64,000 nucleotides of DNA from Brevibacillus panacihumi (GCF_003710985.1 NZ_RHHT01000030.1:1-64000), one strand, 5' to 3'. Counted from the first letter of the stretch, positions 45,018-53,532 are shown. A program made the numbers and translations. The notes: a model not told the origin generated them from the sequence alone.

Positions 45018-45938
45018 TTAGTGAACCCCCGTCATTTCCAAGAATTTATCCTCCAATGTCTGCGTCAACATCTTCACTTCATAGATGCTGATCTGTGCAT
45101 GTGCGAGTGCAAAGACTACAGACGGTATCTGTTCTTTGGAGAGCTTTACTGTCAGTGTCTGATTGTGAATGGTGCATGAGATGTCCAATGGAGTTTGCGT
45201 CAATAGCGCATAGGCTTCCTGTGGCTGGTCAACATCCAGAACGACGGTCACGTTCGATGTATCTGTATGCATCATAGCCTCCAAGGACTTTACATCGACC
45301 AATCTCCCCTCCCGCAGAACGGCAATTTCGTCGCACATCAGCTCCATCTCCGAGAGCAGGTGGCTGGAGACAATCACAGCCGTGCCTTCCACATCCGCCA
45401 ATCTTCGCAAATGATCGCGAAGCTCCCGAATCCCGGCAGGGTCCAATCCGTTCGTCGGTTCATCCAGAATCAGGACAGAGGGGCGATGGAGCAATGCCTG
45501 GGCGATTCCAAGCCGCTGCTTCATCCCTAGCGAATAGGTCTTCACCTTTTGATGGATGTGCTTCTCCAATCCGACCAGCGCGACTACTTCTTTCATCCTC
45601 TTGCGATTCACGCCAGGGAGCATATTGGCCGCGTGGATCAGATTCTTCCAACCCGACATATAATTGTACATTTCCGGATTCTCGACAATTGCGCCGACGT
45701 GTTGAATCGCTTTTTCAAACTCGTGCTTCACGTTGGCTCCGTGGATCGTGATATGACCGCCAGTGATGGAAGTCAAGCCCACCATCATGCGGATCAGGGT
45801 GGTTTTTCCGGCTCCGTTTGGTCCCAGCAAGCCAATTACTTTTCCTCTCGGAATATCGAGGCTGATCGTATGAATAATGGTTTTCAGACCGATTTTTTTC
45901 GTAACATCCCGCAATTGAACGACTGTGTCCTGGTTCAT
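45018..45938 (-). CDS. ABC transporter ATPase (BcrA/LanF-like)
   Basis: A 306-residue ATPase with Walker A GPNGAGKTTL, signature YSLGMKQRLGIA and Walker B VLILDEPTNGLDP. The Q-loop region reads GAIVENPE, with Glu rather than Gln, as in the transporter at 5269. ATG45938 follows GGAGGAG by a few bases. It forms a two-gene unit with the permease and has no adjacent two-component system. A role in peptide export or resistance is likely but unproven. Confidence 0.82.
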   Translation of the reverse strand: MNQDTVVQLRDVTKKIGLKTIIHTISLDIPRGKVIGLLGPNGAGKTTLIRMMVGLTSITGGHITIHGANVKHEFEKAIQHVGAIVENPEMYNYMSGWKNLIHAANMLPGVNRKRMKEVVALVGLEKHIHQKVKTYSLGMKQRLGIAQALLHRPSVLILDEPTNGLDPAGIRELRDHLRRLADVEGTAVIVSSHLLSEMELMCDEIAVLREGRLVDVKSLEAMMHTDTSNVTVVLDVDQPQEAYALLTQTPLDISCTIHNQTLTVKLSKEQIPSVVFALAHAQISIYEVKMLTQTLEDKFLEMTGVH

Positions 45939-46145
45939 TGTCTCCTCCATTTTTGTGCGGACCGTGCAGCACTGCTTACCGGTCTTGCTGATGCCCTTTC
46001 TTCGTCATTTTAGCTGGCAAAAAAAGAGGGGGTAACGACCCGCAGATCGAATCCGGCTCCGTCTCGGGATGGAGATGTATCAACAATGAAGGATTTTCCA
46101 AACATATAGGGAATTGTAGCTGAGTGCGAAATTTTATACGGATGC

Positions 46146-46310
46146 TGCTAGGTGCCCTTGCGAGAGCGAGGGGTAACAGGGAATCGGGTGAAAATCCCGA
46201 GCGGTCCCGCCACTGTAAAGGTGAGTTCTCTTTCGATGATGCCACTCGGTTTGCCGGGGAAGGCGAAAGAGCACGATGAACCGAAGCCAGGAGACCTACC
46301 TAGTTTGTCA
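46146..46310 (+). ncRNA. Cobalamin riboswitch
   Basis: Conserved elements appear in order: GGTGCCCTTGCGAGAGC, GGGTAACAGGGAATC, GGTGAAAATCCC, GCGGTCCCGCCACTG and the B12 box AAGCCAGGAGACCTACC at about 46284-46300. It is followed by a short coding leader and a terminator (46399-46427), consistent with transcription attenuation when adenosylcobalamin binds. It lies upstream of the BtuFCD-type transporter operon. Confidence 0.95.
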
Positions 46311-46343
46311 CACCCAAAGTGCCTTCGCGGAAAGGAGAGGTGG

Positions 46344-46400
46344 ATGAAGCGTGGAAAGAATGCCTTTTTGTGTCTATTTCATGTGAATCATCTGCGTTGA
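46344..46400 (+). CDS. Possible 18-residue leader peptide between riboswitch and terminator
   Basis: An ORF, MKRGKNAFLCLFHVNHLR, with a very good ribosome site (AAAGGAGAGGTGG before ATG). Its stop codon TGA overlaps the first bases of the terminator stem. It may be a remnant or a translated leader that modulates the terminator. The peptide has no recognised family. Confidence 0.35.
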   Translation: MKRGKNAFLCLFHVNHLR

Positions 46401-46427
46401 CCCCGTCCGGTATGGCGGGGTCTTTTT
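46399..46427 (+). terminator. Riboswitch expression-platform terminator
   Basis: GACCCCG / CGGGGTC stem with a 10-nt loop and T5, about 90 nt after the B12 box. Confidence 0.85.
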
Positions 46428-46451
46428 GTATACATTCGTGTCGTGGAGGAG

Positions 46452-46480
46452 TTGACATGGAAAAAAGCAACAGCTATCCT
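46452..46480 (+). promoter_or_regulatory. Internal sigma-A promoter downstream of the riboswitch terminator
   Basis: A perfect TTGACA (46452-46457), a 17-nt spacer and TATCCT (46475-46480). The promoter lies after the riboswitch terminator and immediately before the Zur-like box, so it can drive the operon independently of cobalamin. Confidence 0.6.
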
Positions 46481-46484
46481 TAAA

Positions 46485-46499
46485 ACGTAATGATTACGA
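46485..46499. promoter_or_regulatory. Zur-box (zinc-uptake repressor operator)
   Basis: ACGTAATGATTACGA differs at one position from the Bacillus Zur consensus TCGTAATNATTACGA (family knowledge). Flanking A and T residues (AAA before, TTT after) extend the symmetry. It lies 5 nt downstream of the -10, a typical repressing position. Fur and PerR boxes have TGATAAT and TTATAAT half-sites, which fit worse. Confidence 0.75.
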
Positions 46500-46542
46500 T
46501 TTATGAAGCCGCAATAAGATGTATAGAGGGAGTGGAGAGAGA

Positions 46543-46917
46543 ATGACAACCTGGAATCTGTCTGGAACCCAGCAGCATGTATTCATCTGCAATGGGGGGA
46601 GCTGCATGAAGCGTGGCGGAGAGGAGGTAACACAAGCGATCCGCGATGCCATCCGGGAGAACGAAGCCGATCATTTGATACATACGACGCGGACCCGGTG
46701 CAACGGACGCTGTGAGAATGCATGCGTCGTCATGATCTACCCGCTCGGCGTCTGGTACAAGGATGTGACGCCTGACCTGGCGCAGCAAATCATCACGCAG
46801 CATGTACGAGAAGGACAGCCGTTGCAAGAAAATCTCCTCTATACGTATCAGAATGGTTTCGTACCTGCACAAGACGTTTCTGTGGGGATTTCCAAGAAAA
46901 CAGGCAAGAAGGAATAA
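46543..46917 (+). CDS. Thioredoxin-like [2Fe-2S] ferredoxin (CbiW-like)
   Basis: A 124-residue protein with C-x4-C (CNGGSC) near residue 13 and C-x3-C (CNGRC) near residue 54, the ligands of thioredoxin-like [2Fe-2S] proteins, then PLGVWYKDVTP. CbiW-type members accompany cobalamin biosynthesis and transport genes (family knowledge). It is the first gene after the riboswitch and Zur box. It may supply electrons for corrinoid reduction, or act in metal handling. Confidence 0.78.
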   Translation: MTTWNLSGTQQHVFICNGGSCMKRGGEEVTQAIRDAIRENEADHLIHTTRTRCNGRCENACVVMIYPLGVWYKDVTPDLAQQIITQHVREGQPLQENLLYTYQNGFVPAQDVSVGISKKTGKKE

Positions 46918-46936
46918 AATCGGGGAGAGAACCGAG

Positions 46937-48112
46937 ATGACAATCACAAAACAGAGAAGAACAATCACAATACCGTGGTTGATCGCCATATTCGCAATCC
47001 TGCTGCTCACGGGCTGCGCTTCTGCGCCCAGCTCTGAGCCTGAACAGCCATCATCGCCGCCGAATCAGGCGTCGCCTGCCACCGAAACCCACGAACCCGA
47101 AGTCCTGACGTTTACGGACACGGCAGGCAAAGAAATCACCCTGCCTCTGCCAATCGAGCGGGCGGTCGTGCTCAATCGTAATACGGCGGAAGCCATCACC
47201 TTGCTGGGGGCAAAAGATGCCATTCTGGCGACAGGCGATACGACGATCAAAAACAACCCCTATTTGGAATTGGCGGGCAAGCCGGACGTGGGCGAGACCA
47301 AACAGGTCAATCTGGAGCTGATCTTGAGCTTGAAGCCGCAAGTTGTGTTTGCATATACCAACCGGCCGGATCAGACGCTGGAGGAAAAGCTGGAGCCTGC
47401 GGGGATCAAGGTCGTCCGCATCAATAATTACTTGCCGGAGCAGATGGACGAGGAGCTTCGCCTGCTGGGGAAATTGTTCCGCAAAACCGACAAGGCAGAA
47501 CAATTCCTTAAGTGGAAGCATTCCATCGAGCAGCTTTTGGCAGATCGCGTGGCAGGCTTGAAGGAGGAAGAAAAGAAAAGCGTCTTGGCACTATCCGCAG
47601 GTTTTCTCAATACGAACGGCGGCTATCGCATTTTTCCCAGTCAGTCGATAGGCGGAAAACCGGGAGTGGGAGAAGGCTACGCCACGATCCTGGCGGGCGG
47701 AAAGGATGCTGCGGATCTGGAGTGGAACCCGGCCGAGTCATCGACCACGATCATGGTGGACGAGGAGTACGTGCTGAAACGCAACCCGGATGTGATTACC
47801 CTGCATGGCACCTGGCTGGGCGGATACGAGACGGAAGATGCCAAGCCGTTTGAAGAAACGCTGGACAATATCATGAAAACGACCTCCGTTTCCCGGCTCA
47901 AGGCAGGGCAAACCCGGGATATCTACTTCTTCTACACCAATTTTGTAGGGTCGGACAAGCGTTATATCGGCACGCTGCAGCTGGCGAAATATTTGTATCC
48001 GGACTTGTTCCAGGACGTCGACCCTGAGCAATATGCGCGAGAGTATTATGAAAAGTGGTTGAATGTCCCGTACAAAGGGATATGGACCTATTCCTATAAA
48101 GATGCAAAGTAA
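46937..48112 (+). CDS. BtuF/FecB-type substrate-binding lipoprotein
   Basis: A 391-residue lipoprotein with lipobox LLLTGCAS, a Pro/Ser/Glu-rich linker, and a periplasmic-binding domain of the cobalamin/iron-siderophore class (EITLPLPIERAVVLN, LILSLKPQVVFAYTN, WLGGYETEDAKPFEE). ATG46937 follows GGGGAGAG; a much longer frame upstream overlaps the ferredoxin gene and is rejected. The riboswitch suggests corrinoid as the ligand. Divergence from classical BtuF and the Zur box leave open another metal complex. Confidence 0.82.
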   Translation: MTITKQRRTITIPWLIAIFAILLLTGCASAPSSEPEQPSSPPNQASPATETHEPEVLTFTDTAGKEITLPLPIERAVVLNRNTAEAITLLGAKDAILATGDTTIKNNPYLELAGKPDVGETKQVNLELILSLKPQVVFAYTNRPDQTLEEKLEPAGIKVVRINNYLPEQMDEELRLLGKLFRKTDKAEQFLKWKHSIEQLLADRVAGLKEEEKKSVLALSAGFLNTNGGYRIFPSQSIGGKPGVGEGYATILAGGKDAADLEWNPAESSTTIMVDEEYVLKRNPDVITLHGTWLGGYETEDAKPFEETLDNIMKTTSVSRLKAGQTRDIYFFYTNFVGSDKRYIGTLQLAKYLYPDLFQDVDPEQYAREYYEKWLNVPYKGIWTYSYKDAK

Positions 48113-48128
48113 AGAGAGGAGCGTCCGC

Positions 48129-49190
48129 GTGCCGATCGAAGGGAAGGTCATGGCCCTGTATCAGGGGAGTGTCCGAAGAAAGCTGCTTTTGCTCGGCGCA
48201 ACCATGCTGCTCCTGATCGCCTCGACACTGTATGCGATCAGTCGGGGCGCGGTAGAGGTGCCGCTGTACGATCTGCTTAAGATCTTATTCGGTCAGAGCT
48301 CGGATGAGATGCTTACCTACATTGTCTATGAAGTGCGGCTTCCACGGATCGTCATGGCGATCGTGACGGGAATCTCGCTCTCGTGCGCCGGAGTGATCAT
48401 GCAGGCCTTGCTGCGCAACCCGCTGGCAGATCCGTTTACTTTGGGGGTATCCAGCGGTGCGGCTTTTGGCGCGGCCTTGGCGATTGTAGCCGGGGCAAGC
48501 GTGTTTGGGATCAATCTGGTCCAGTCGGGGCATTGGATGATTGCGCTCAATGCCTTTGTCTTTGGCTGTCTGGCTGTCCTTGTCGTATACGGCATTGCGA
48601 GACTAAAAAACAGTTCTACCACCGTGCTTTTGCTGGCAGGAGTGGCGATTGGCCAATTATTCTCGGCGGGAGTCTCCGGCTTGAAGTACTTTTCCGACAA
48701 CGAAGCATTAAAGGATCTGGTCGTGTGGCTCATGGGCGGCTTCTGGGGAGCGAAATGGCAGGTCCTGCAGATTTTGATCCCGCTGCTGGTCGTATCATTG
48801 GCAATTTTGATCAAGTACGCCTGGGATCTGAACGCGCTCAGCGCCGGCGAAGAAGTGGCGCGGACGTTAGGGGTAAAAGTAAAACGCATCCGCTGGGTCT
48901 GCCTGCTCATCGTCACGCTGATGGCCTCCACGACGATTGCATTTACCGGGATTATCGGCTTTATCGGGCTGGTTGCGCCGCACATCAGTCGGATCATCAT
49001 CGGCACGGACACCCGTTTTCTGCTGCCCTGCTCCTGTCTTGTCGGAGCTTTGCTGCTGCTGCTGTCTGATACCGCAGCCCGCATGCTGCTGTCTCCGGTC
49101 GAAATACCCGTGGGAATCATTACCGCGCTGTTTGGCGCTCCGTTTTTCGTCTATCTGCTCGTGAAAAAGCGCCGGGATTACTGGGCATGA
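48129..49190 (+). CDS. BtuC/FecCD-type ABC permease
   Basis: A 353-residue permease with about ten spans and the FecCD signatures YEVRLPRIVMAIVTG, GAGVIMQALLRNPLADP-like (here CAGVIMQALLRNPLADPF) and FIGLVAPHISRI. GTG48129, preceded by AGAGGAG, is taken as the start; ATG48150 is an alternative. It forms the membrane channel for the binding protein and ATPase encoded on either side. Confidence 0.88.
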   Translation: MPIEGKVMALYQGSVRRKLLLLGATMLLLIASTLYAISRGAVEVPLYDLLKILFGQSSDEMLTYIVYEVRLPRIVMAIVTGISLSCAGVIMQALLRNPLADPFTLGVSSGAAFGAALAIVAGASVFGINLVQSGHWMIALNAFVFGCLAVLVVYGIARLKNSSTTVLLLAGVAIGQLFSAGVSGLKYFSDNEALKDLVVWLMGGFWGAKWQVLQILIPLLVVSLAILIKYAWDLNALSAGEEVARTLGVKVKRIRWVCLLIVTLMASTTIAFTGIIGFIGLVAPHISRIIIGTDTRFLLPCSCLVGALLLLLSDTAARMLLSPVEIPVGIITALFGAPFFVYLLVKKRRDYWA

Positions 49191-49978
49191 GGGGGGATGA
49201 TCACGTGTATATGCAGGTTACGGGCTTATCCGTGCAATTCGGGGACAAGACCATTTTACAGGATATCGTGATGAGCATGTCCCGCGGTGAAGTCGTCAGC
49301 ATCATCGGTCCGAACGGCGCAGGGAAAACGACGCTGCTCAAGAGCCTTGCTTCGATCCTCCCTCCGGCCAGAGGAACGGTGTGGCTCGACGGGCGGGATG
49401 TCCGCTCGTTTGCGGCGAATGAGCTGGCGAAAAAACAGGGCTATGTCCCGCAGCACTCGTCCTTCGGCTTCCCTCTGACCGTGATGGAGACCATTCTTTT
49501 GGGACGAAAACCGTATATCAAATGGGGCATCACGGCAAAAGACATGCGAGTCGTAGCCGACATCATGGACAAGCTGCAGCTTACGGAGATGAGCGAACGG
49601 TTTCTCGATGAATTGAGCGGCGGTGAAAGGCAGAAGGTGCTCATTGCACGCGCGCTGGCCCAGGAGCCGCAGGTGCTGCTGCTGGACGAACCCACCTCCG
49701 CTCTGGACATCCGGCATCAGCTGGAGGTGCTGGAGCTGGTTCGGGAATTGGCCCAACAGCAGCAGGTGCTGGTCATCCTGATTCTGCACGACCTGGAGCT
49801 GGCTGCCAGATACTCGGATTGCATCTATCTATTGCAGGACGGCAAAATTTTTGCATCCGGCAGACCGGAGGAAGTATGTACACCTTCCCATCTCGAGCAG
49901 GTATACGGTGTACAGGTCGAGATCGAATCAGGCAGCTACGGGTTGAAAATGACCGCCGTTCGTCCTGTCAGCAGATAA
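49187..49978 (+). CDS. BtuD/FepC-type ABC ATPase
   Basis: A 263-residue ATPase: Walker A GPNGAGKTTL, Q-loop GYVPQHSSF, signature LSGGERQK and Walker B LLLDEPTSALD, with LHDLE as the H-loop. ATG49187 overlaps the permease stop (ATGA); GTG49205 and ATG49211 are alternatives with a G-rich ribosome site. It powers the corrinoid or metal-complex importer. Confidence 0.88.
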   Translation: MRGDDHVYMQVTGLSVQFGDKTILQDIVMSMSRGEVVSIIGPNGAGKTTLLKSLASILPPARGTVWLDGRDVRSFAANELAKKQGYVPQHSSFGFPLTVMETILLGRKPYIKWGITAKDMRVVADIMDKLQLTEMSERFLDELSGGERQKVLIARALAQEPQVLLLDEPTSALDIRHQLEVLELVRELAQQQQVLVILILHDLELAARYSDCIYLLQDGKIFASGRPEEVCTPSHLEQVYGVQVEIESGSYGLKMTAVRPVSR

Positions 49979-49996
49979 AGAAAGGGGAGAAACCAT

Positions 49997-50854
49997 ATGT
50001 ACCATGGAGTAAGGTTGTCGCTGGATTCCAAATCGCGCTGGCTCGAAGGAATGAAGAATTGGGAAGGCATACTTCCGCCGCGCATGACGGACGACGCGCT
50101 GGAAGAGAAGTTCTGGAACCAATTTTTGCAGGAAAAATCGAACCGTCCCGAACCTGATGCTTATGTGGCTGACATCTGCGGGGAGCTGGTTGCTTTGATT
50201 CAACCCGAAGATGAAGTGCTGGAAATAGGGCCGGGGTGGGGGAATTATACGTTTGCCGCAGCCAGCAAAGCGAAGTCCCTAACCTGCGTGGACAGTTCCG
50301 CCAGCGTGCTTGATTACCTGGCGAAGGAAGCCCAGGCAAAAGGCTTGTCCAACATGAGCTTTGTCCATGCCAAATGGGAAGAATACGAATCTCCCAAGAC
50401 GTATGATGTGGTGTTTGGAGTGAATTGCTATTACCGGATGCAGGAGATCGACCAGGCATTGCTTCATATGAACAATACCGCCCGACGTCTCGCGGTGGTC
50501 GGCTTGACCAGCGGACCGGAAAAGCCGCATTACTGGGAGATTTACGAGAAGCTCGGATATCGCATCCGCTTTGCCAGAAGAGATTATATTCATATCACCA
50601 ATCTGCTGTACGAGCTGGGGATAGACGTGAACTGCAAGATTCTCGATCTTCAGCAGACGCATCGGTACGACTCCGAGGAAGAGTTTGTCGATCATAATCT
50701 TCGGGCGATAATGGAGGCCGAGTACGACAGGGAGAAAGCAGAAGCGATTTTGCGCAAGTACCTGGTGTGGATCGACGGCAAGCCTGCGTATATACATCGA
50801 TTTAAGGCAGCTTTGTTGTATTGGAAGCCGGAGCGAAAAATTTTTCCTTCATAA
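49997..50854 (+). CDS. SAM-dependent methyltransferase of the BtuFCD-like operon
   Basis: A 285-residue class I methyltransferase. Motif I is VLEIGPGWGNYTF, and the acidic end of strand 2 is LTCVDSSASVL. It follows the ATPase by 18 nt with AAAGGGGAG before the ATG. No substrate-specific motif was recognised. Its place inside the transport operon suggests it modifies the imported corrinoid or metallophore, or makes the ligand; this is inference. Confidence 0.8.
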   Translation: MYHGVRLSLDSKSRWLEGMKNWEGILPPRMTDDALEEKFWNQFLQEKSNRPEPDAYVADICGELVALIQPEDEVLEIGPGWGNYTFAAASKAKSLTCVDSSASVLDYLAKEAQAKGLSNMSFVHAKWEEYESPKTYDVVFGVNCYYRMQEIDQALLHMNNTARRLAVVGLTSGPEKPHYWEIYEKLGYRIRFARRDYIHITNLLYELGIDVNCKILDLQQTHRYDSEEEFVDHNLRAIMEAEYDREKAEAILRKYLVWIDGKPAYIHRFKAALLYWKPERKIFPS

Positions 50855-50955
50855 TCTTGATCATCCATTCAAAAATGCGTACAGACGACAGTCATCGAGG
50901 GTATACTTTCCGTGGAATGGGAAACGAAATGAATCCGCCATGGAGGTTACGCTTG

Positions 50956-51504
50956 ATGAAAAAGAAACCTGTGTCCACGATATTCTGGACGCTGCTGTCA
51001 GTGGAGGACTGGAGCCTCTACATCGCAGCGACTTCAAAAGGACTCTGCTATGTCGGCTCTCCCAATCAGCCCGTAGACGAGATGGTTGCCTGGGTGAAAC
51101 AGCACTTTCCGTCCAGCGAGCTTGTACAGGACGATGAGGCCATGCGACCGTATGCGACAGAGCTTCGCGAGTATTTCCAAGGCTTGCGCAACAGCTTTAC
51201 AATCCCGTTGGATTGGCACGGCACTCCTTTCCAGCGAGAGGTGTGGAACGCGCTTTGCGAGATTCCGTACGGGGAGACCCGGTCTTACACAGAGATCGCC
51301 GAACGAATCGACAAAAAAGCGGCGGTACGAGCAGTAGGCGCGGCAATCGGGGCCAATCCGCTGCTCATCACCGTCCCATGCCATCGGGTCATCGGAAAAA
51401 ACGGCTCTCTCACCGGGTACCGTGGCGGCCTGGAGATGAAAAAGAAGCTGCTGCAGGGGGAGCAGGAGTTTTCCCGGGAGGAAAGGAGCCGGCAACATGC
51501 CTGA
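50956..51504 (+). CDS. ogt: Methylated-DNA-[protein]-cysteine S-methyltransferase
   Basis: A 182-residue suicide repair protein that removes O6-alkyl groups from guanine. The active-site Cys is in TVPCHRVIG, preceded by PYGETRSYTEIAERI and the helix-turn-helix region AVRAVGAAIGANP. ATG50956 has GGAGG upstream; the longer frame has no ribosome site and runs into the previous gene. Its end overlaps the 2OG oxygenase start by 8 nt, so the two are translated together. Confidence 0.92.
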   Translation: MKKKPVSTIFWTLLSVEDWSLYIAATSKGLCYVGSPNQPVDEMVAWVKQHFPSSELVQDDEAMRPYATELREYFQGLRNSFTIPLDWHGTPFQREVWNALCEIPYGETRSYTEIAERIDKKAAVRAVGAAIGANPLLITVPCHRVIGKNGSLTGYRGGLEMKKKLLQGEQEFSREERSRQHA

Positions 51505-52210
51505 TCGACTGGCGACAAAAATGGCTGCTTGGGATTGGGACACGCTGCAACAAACACTGGATGAACAGGGATTTGCCAAAATTCCCTCCCTATTGGACCA
51601 GGAGCAATGCGCCGATTTGATCCGGGGTTATGAGGAGCCTGCCCTTTTTCGCGCTACCATCGATATGGCAAGGTATCGCTTCGGCGTGGGCGAGTATCGC
51701 TACTATCAGTCTCCATTGCCCGACATTCTGCAAAACCTTCGCGAGAGCCTGTATCCGGAGCTGGCAAAAACAGCCAATCGCTGGCGTGCGCAGCTTGGGC
51801 AGGAAGCGGTCTACCCGTCCGCATTGTCCGCCTTTTTGGAGCATTGCCGCCAGCAAGGGCAGACACGTTCTACCCCGTTGATCTTGAGATACGAAGCTGG
51901 CGGCTACAACTGTTTGCATCAGGATCTGTACGGCGACGTCTATTTTCCCTTCCAGGTCGTGTTTGCCCTCAATCAAAAGGGAGACGATTATACCGGAGGC
52001 GAGTTTCTTCTCGTCGAGCAGCGCCCCCGAATGCAAAGTAGGGGCCACGTGATTACACTGGAGAGAGGGGAAGGGCTTGTCTTTCCCACAAATCACCGGC
52101 CTGTGCAGGGAACGCGCGGCTTCTACAAGGCCACGCTTCGTCACGGCGTCAGCACGGTCACATCCGGGCTTCGCTACACGTTGGGAATCATTTTTCACGA
52201 TGCCAAGTGA
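51497..52210 (+). CDS. 2OG-Fe(II) oxygenase coupled to ogt
   Basis: A 237-residue protein with the double-stranded beta-helix pattern: HQDLYGD gives the H-x-D iron pair, and LRHGVSTVTSGLRYTLGIIF holds the distal His and the Arg that binds 2-oxoglutarate. It is not a close match to AlkB, although the Ogt partner recalls ada-alkB of enterobacteria. It is probably an alkylation-repair dioxygenase, or a protein/nucleic-acid hydroxylase. It overlaps ogt by 8 nt. Confidence 0.8.
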   Translation: MPDRLATKMAAWDWDTLQQTLDEQGFAKIPSLLDQEQCADLIRGYEEPALFRATIDMARYRFGVGEYRYYQSPLPDILQNLRESLYPELAKTANRWRAQLGQEAVYPSALSAFLEHCRQQGQTRSTPLILRYEAGGYNCLHQDLYGDVYFPFQVVFALNQKGDDYTGGEFLLVEQRPRMQSRGHVITLERGEGLVFPTNHRPVQGTRGFYKATLRHGVSTVTSGLRYTLGIIFHDAK

Positions 52211-52303
52211 AATCAGCTGTAATATTTATGAAGGCAGTCCGTCAAAACTGATAGAGAGTCATAGTGGAAGGCTCATCCCAACCAACTGAGGGAGTGATCA
52301 ACA

Positions 52304-53494
52304 ATGAAGATTCGATTTGCGGGAGCATGGGCAGCCATTCTTACTCTCGTTTTGAGTTTGCTGGTGGGAGGGTGCCAGACGAGCACGGAGGAAAGCCAAG
52401 GCCGTGACGTACAGACGACGCAACCAGTTCCAGCCCCGAGTACCGAACCCCCGCAACAAACGGATAATCAAACGCCTTCATCAGAAGAGACACAGCCTGA
52501 CCAAAAGAAAGTTACAGCGGTTCGACTAGCCGACTTTTCCACGGGCTGGGTCGGTGGAGAAGGCTGGATTGCCAGGACAGAGGATGCCGGGAAGAGCTGG
52601 CAGGTGCAGCAGCGGGTAGATGGCACCGTCAGCCAATTGTTTGCGCTCAACTCACAGGAAGCATGGGCTGCCGTTTCCGCGGATGAGACAACAGCCGGGG
52701 AACGTCTGCTGCTTCATACGACCAACGGCGGGAAAGATTGGACTTCTGCCGGGAAAGTGCCGGGCAATGGTTTTTTCCACTTCGTATCCCCAGAGGAGGC
52801 GTTTAGCGGCAATTGGCGGACGACGGACGGCGGAAAGACGTGGAGCAAGCTGCCGATTCCGGAGCATGTCATAGGAGAGGCGTATTTTCACGATAAGCAA
52901 AATGGGTGGGCAGTCACCCAGGAACAGAAGACCGCTCAGGTGAAGCGAACCGTCGACGGAGGCAAGACCTGGAAAACAGTGATGTCCCGTGAAGTGGTAG
53001 AACCGCCTGTGAATGCCATCATCCGTTCAGCAGGGCCAGAAGATGCCTGGGTTGAATGGATTGGCGGTACGGGGATGACACAAACCTCATACTCGCTGTT
53101 TCATACGGCAAATGGCGGCGGGGATTGGCAGGTCGTAATCGCGAAGTCCTCTGCAGGAGGAGGTCCCGCTCCCGGTTTCCCGGCAGATTATCGCGAGGGA
53201 CCTTCGCTTGGCGGGTCGAGTCCGGGTCCTTTTTACGTCGTGGACACGAAGGTTGCCTTCCTAGGGGAACAATGCATGGCCTGCGATGTGCCCAATACGA
53301 TCGGCTGGACGAAGGACGGCGGGAAGACGCTGGGAAAATCGGACCAGAAGTTCAGCGGCTTCGGCCCGATGCTCTTGGCCTTTGCTGACGCCCAAAAAGG
53401 CTGGCTGATTACAACTGATGCGAGCGAGCCTTCTGTAATGTACACGACTTTGGACGGCGGCAAGCAATGGACGAAGGTACACGAGTTTCGATAA
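52304..53494 (+). CDS. BNR-repeat lipoprotein (Ycf48-like beta-propeller)
   Basis: A 396-residue lipoprotein. The lipobox is LLVGGCQT, followed by a Thr/Pro/Glu-rich linker. The rest is a series of GKxW-type repeats (TEDAGKSWQVQ, TNGGKDWTSA, TDGGKTWSKL, VDGGKTWKTV, LDGGKQWTKV) that form a BNR/Ycf48-like propeller. Its function is unknown; similar proteins in Bacillota are exported and of uncertain role. GAGGGAGTG precedes the ATG. It stands alone and is closed by a terminator. Confidence 0.82.
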   Translation: MKIRFAGAWAAILTLVLSLLVGGCQTSTEESQGRDVQTTQPVPAPSTEPPQQTDNQTPSSEETQPDQKKVTAVRLADFSTGWVGGEGWIARTEDAGKSWQVQQRVDGTVSQLFALNSQEAWAAVSADETTAGERLLLHTTNGGKDWTSAGKVPGNGFFHFVSPEEAFSGNWRTTDGGKTWSKLPIPEHVIGEAYFHDKQNGWAVTQEQKTAQVKRTVDGGKTWKTVMSREVVEPPVNAIIRSAGPEDAWVEWIGGTGMTQTSYSLFHTANGGGDWQVVIAKSSAGGGPAPGFPADYREGPSLGGSSPGPFYVVDTKVAFLGEQCMACDVPNTIGWTKDGGKTLGKSDQKFSGFGPMLLAFADAQKGWLITTDASEPSVMYTTLDGGKQWTKVHEFR

Positions 53495-53532
53495 TTTATT
53501 AGGTAGAGAAAAAAGCGTTCGTAATGGAGAGA

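Noticed and set aside
46457..46483. An eight-codon ORF (MEKSNSYP) with a GGAGGAG ribosome site after the riboswitch terminator.
   Set aside because: Its ATG overlaps the -35 hexamer of the internal promoter and the stop overlaps the edge of the Zur-box region, so the match is probably a by-product of the promoter.
46802..46936. A 45-residue N-terminal extension of the BtuF-like protein.
   Set aside because: The extension overlaps the ferredoxin gene and would place a lipoprotein signal in the middle of the protein; ATG46937 has its own ribosome site.
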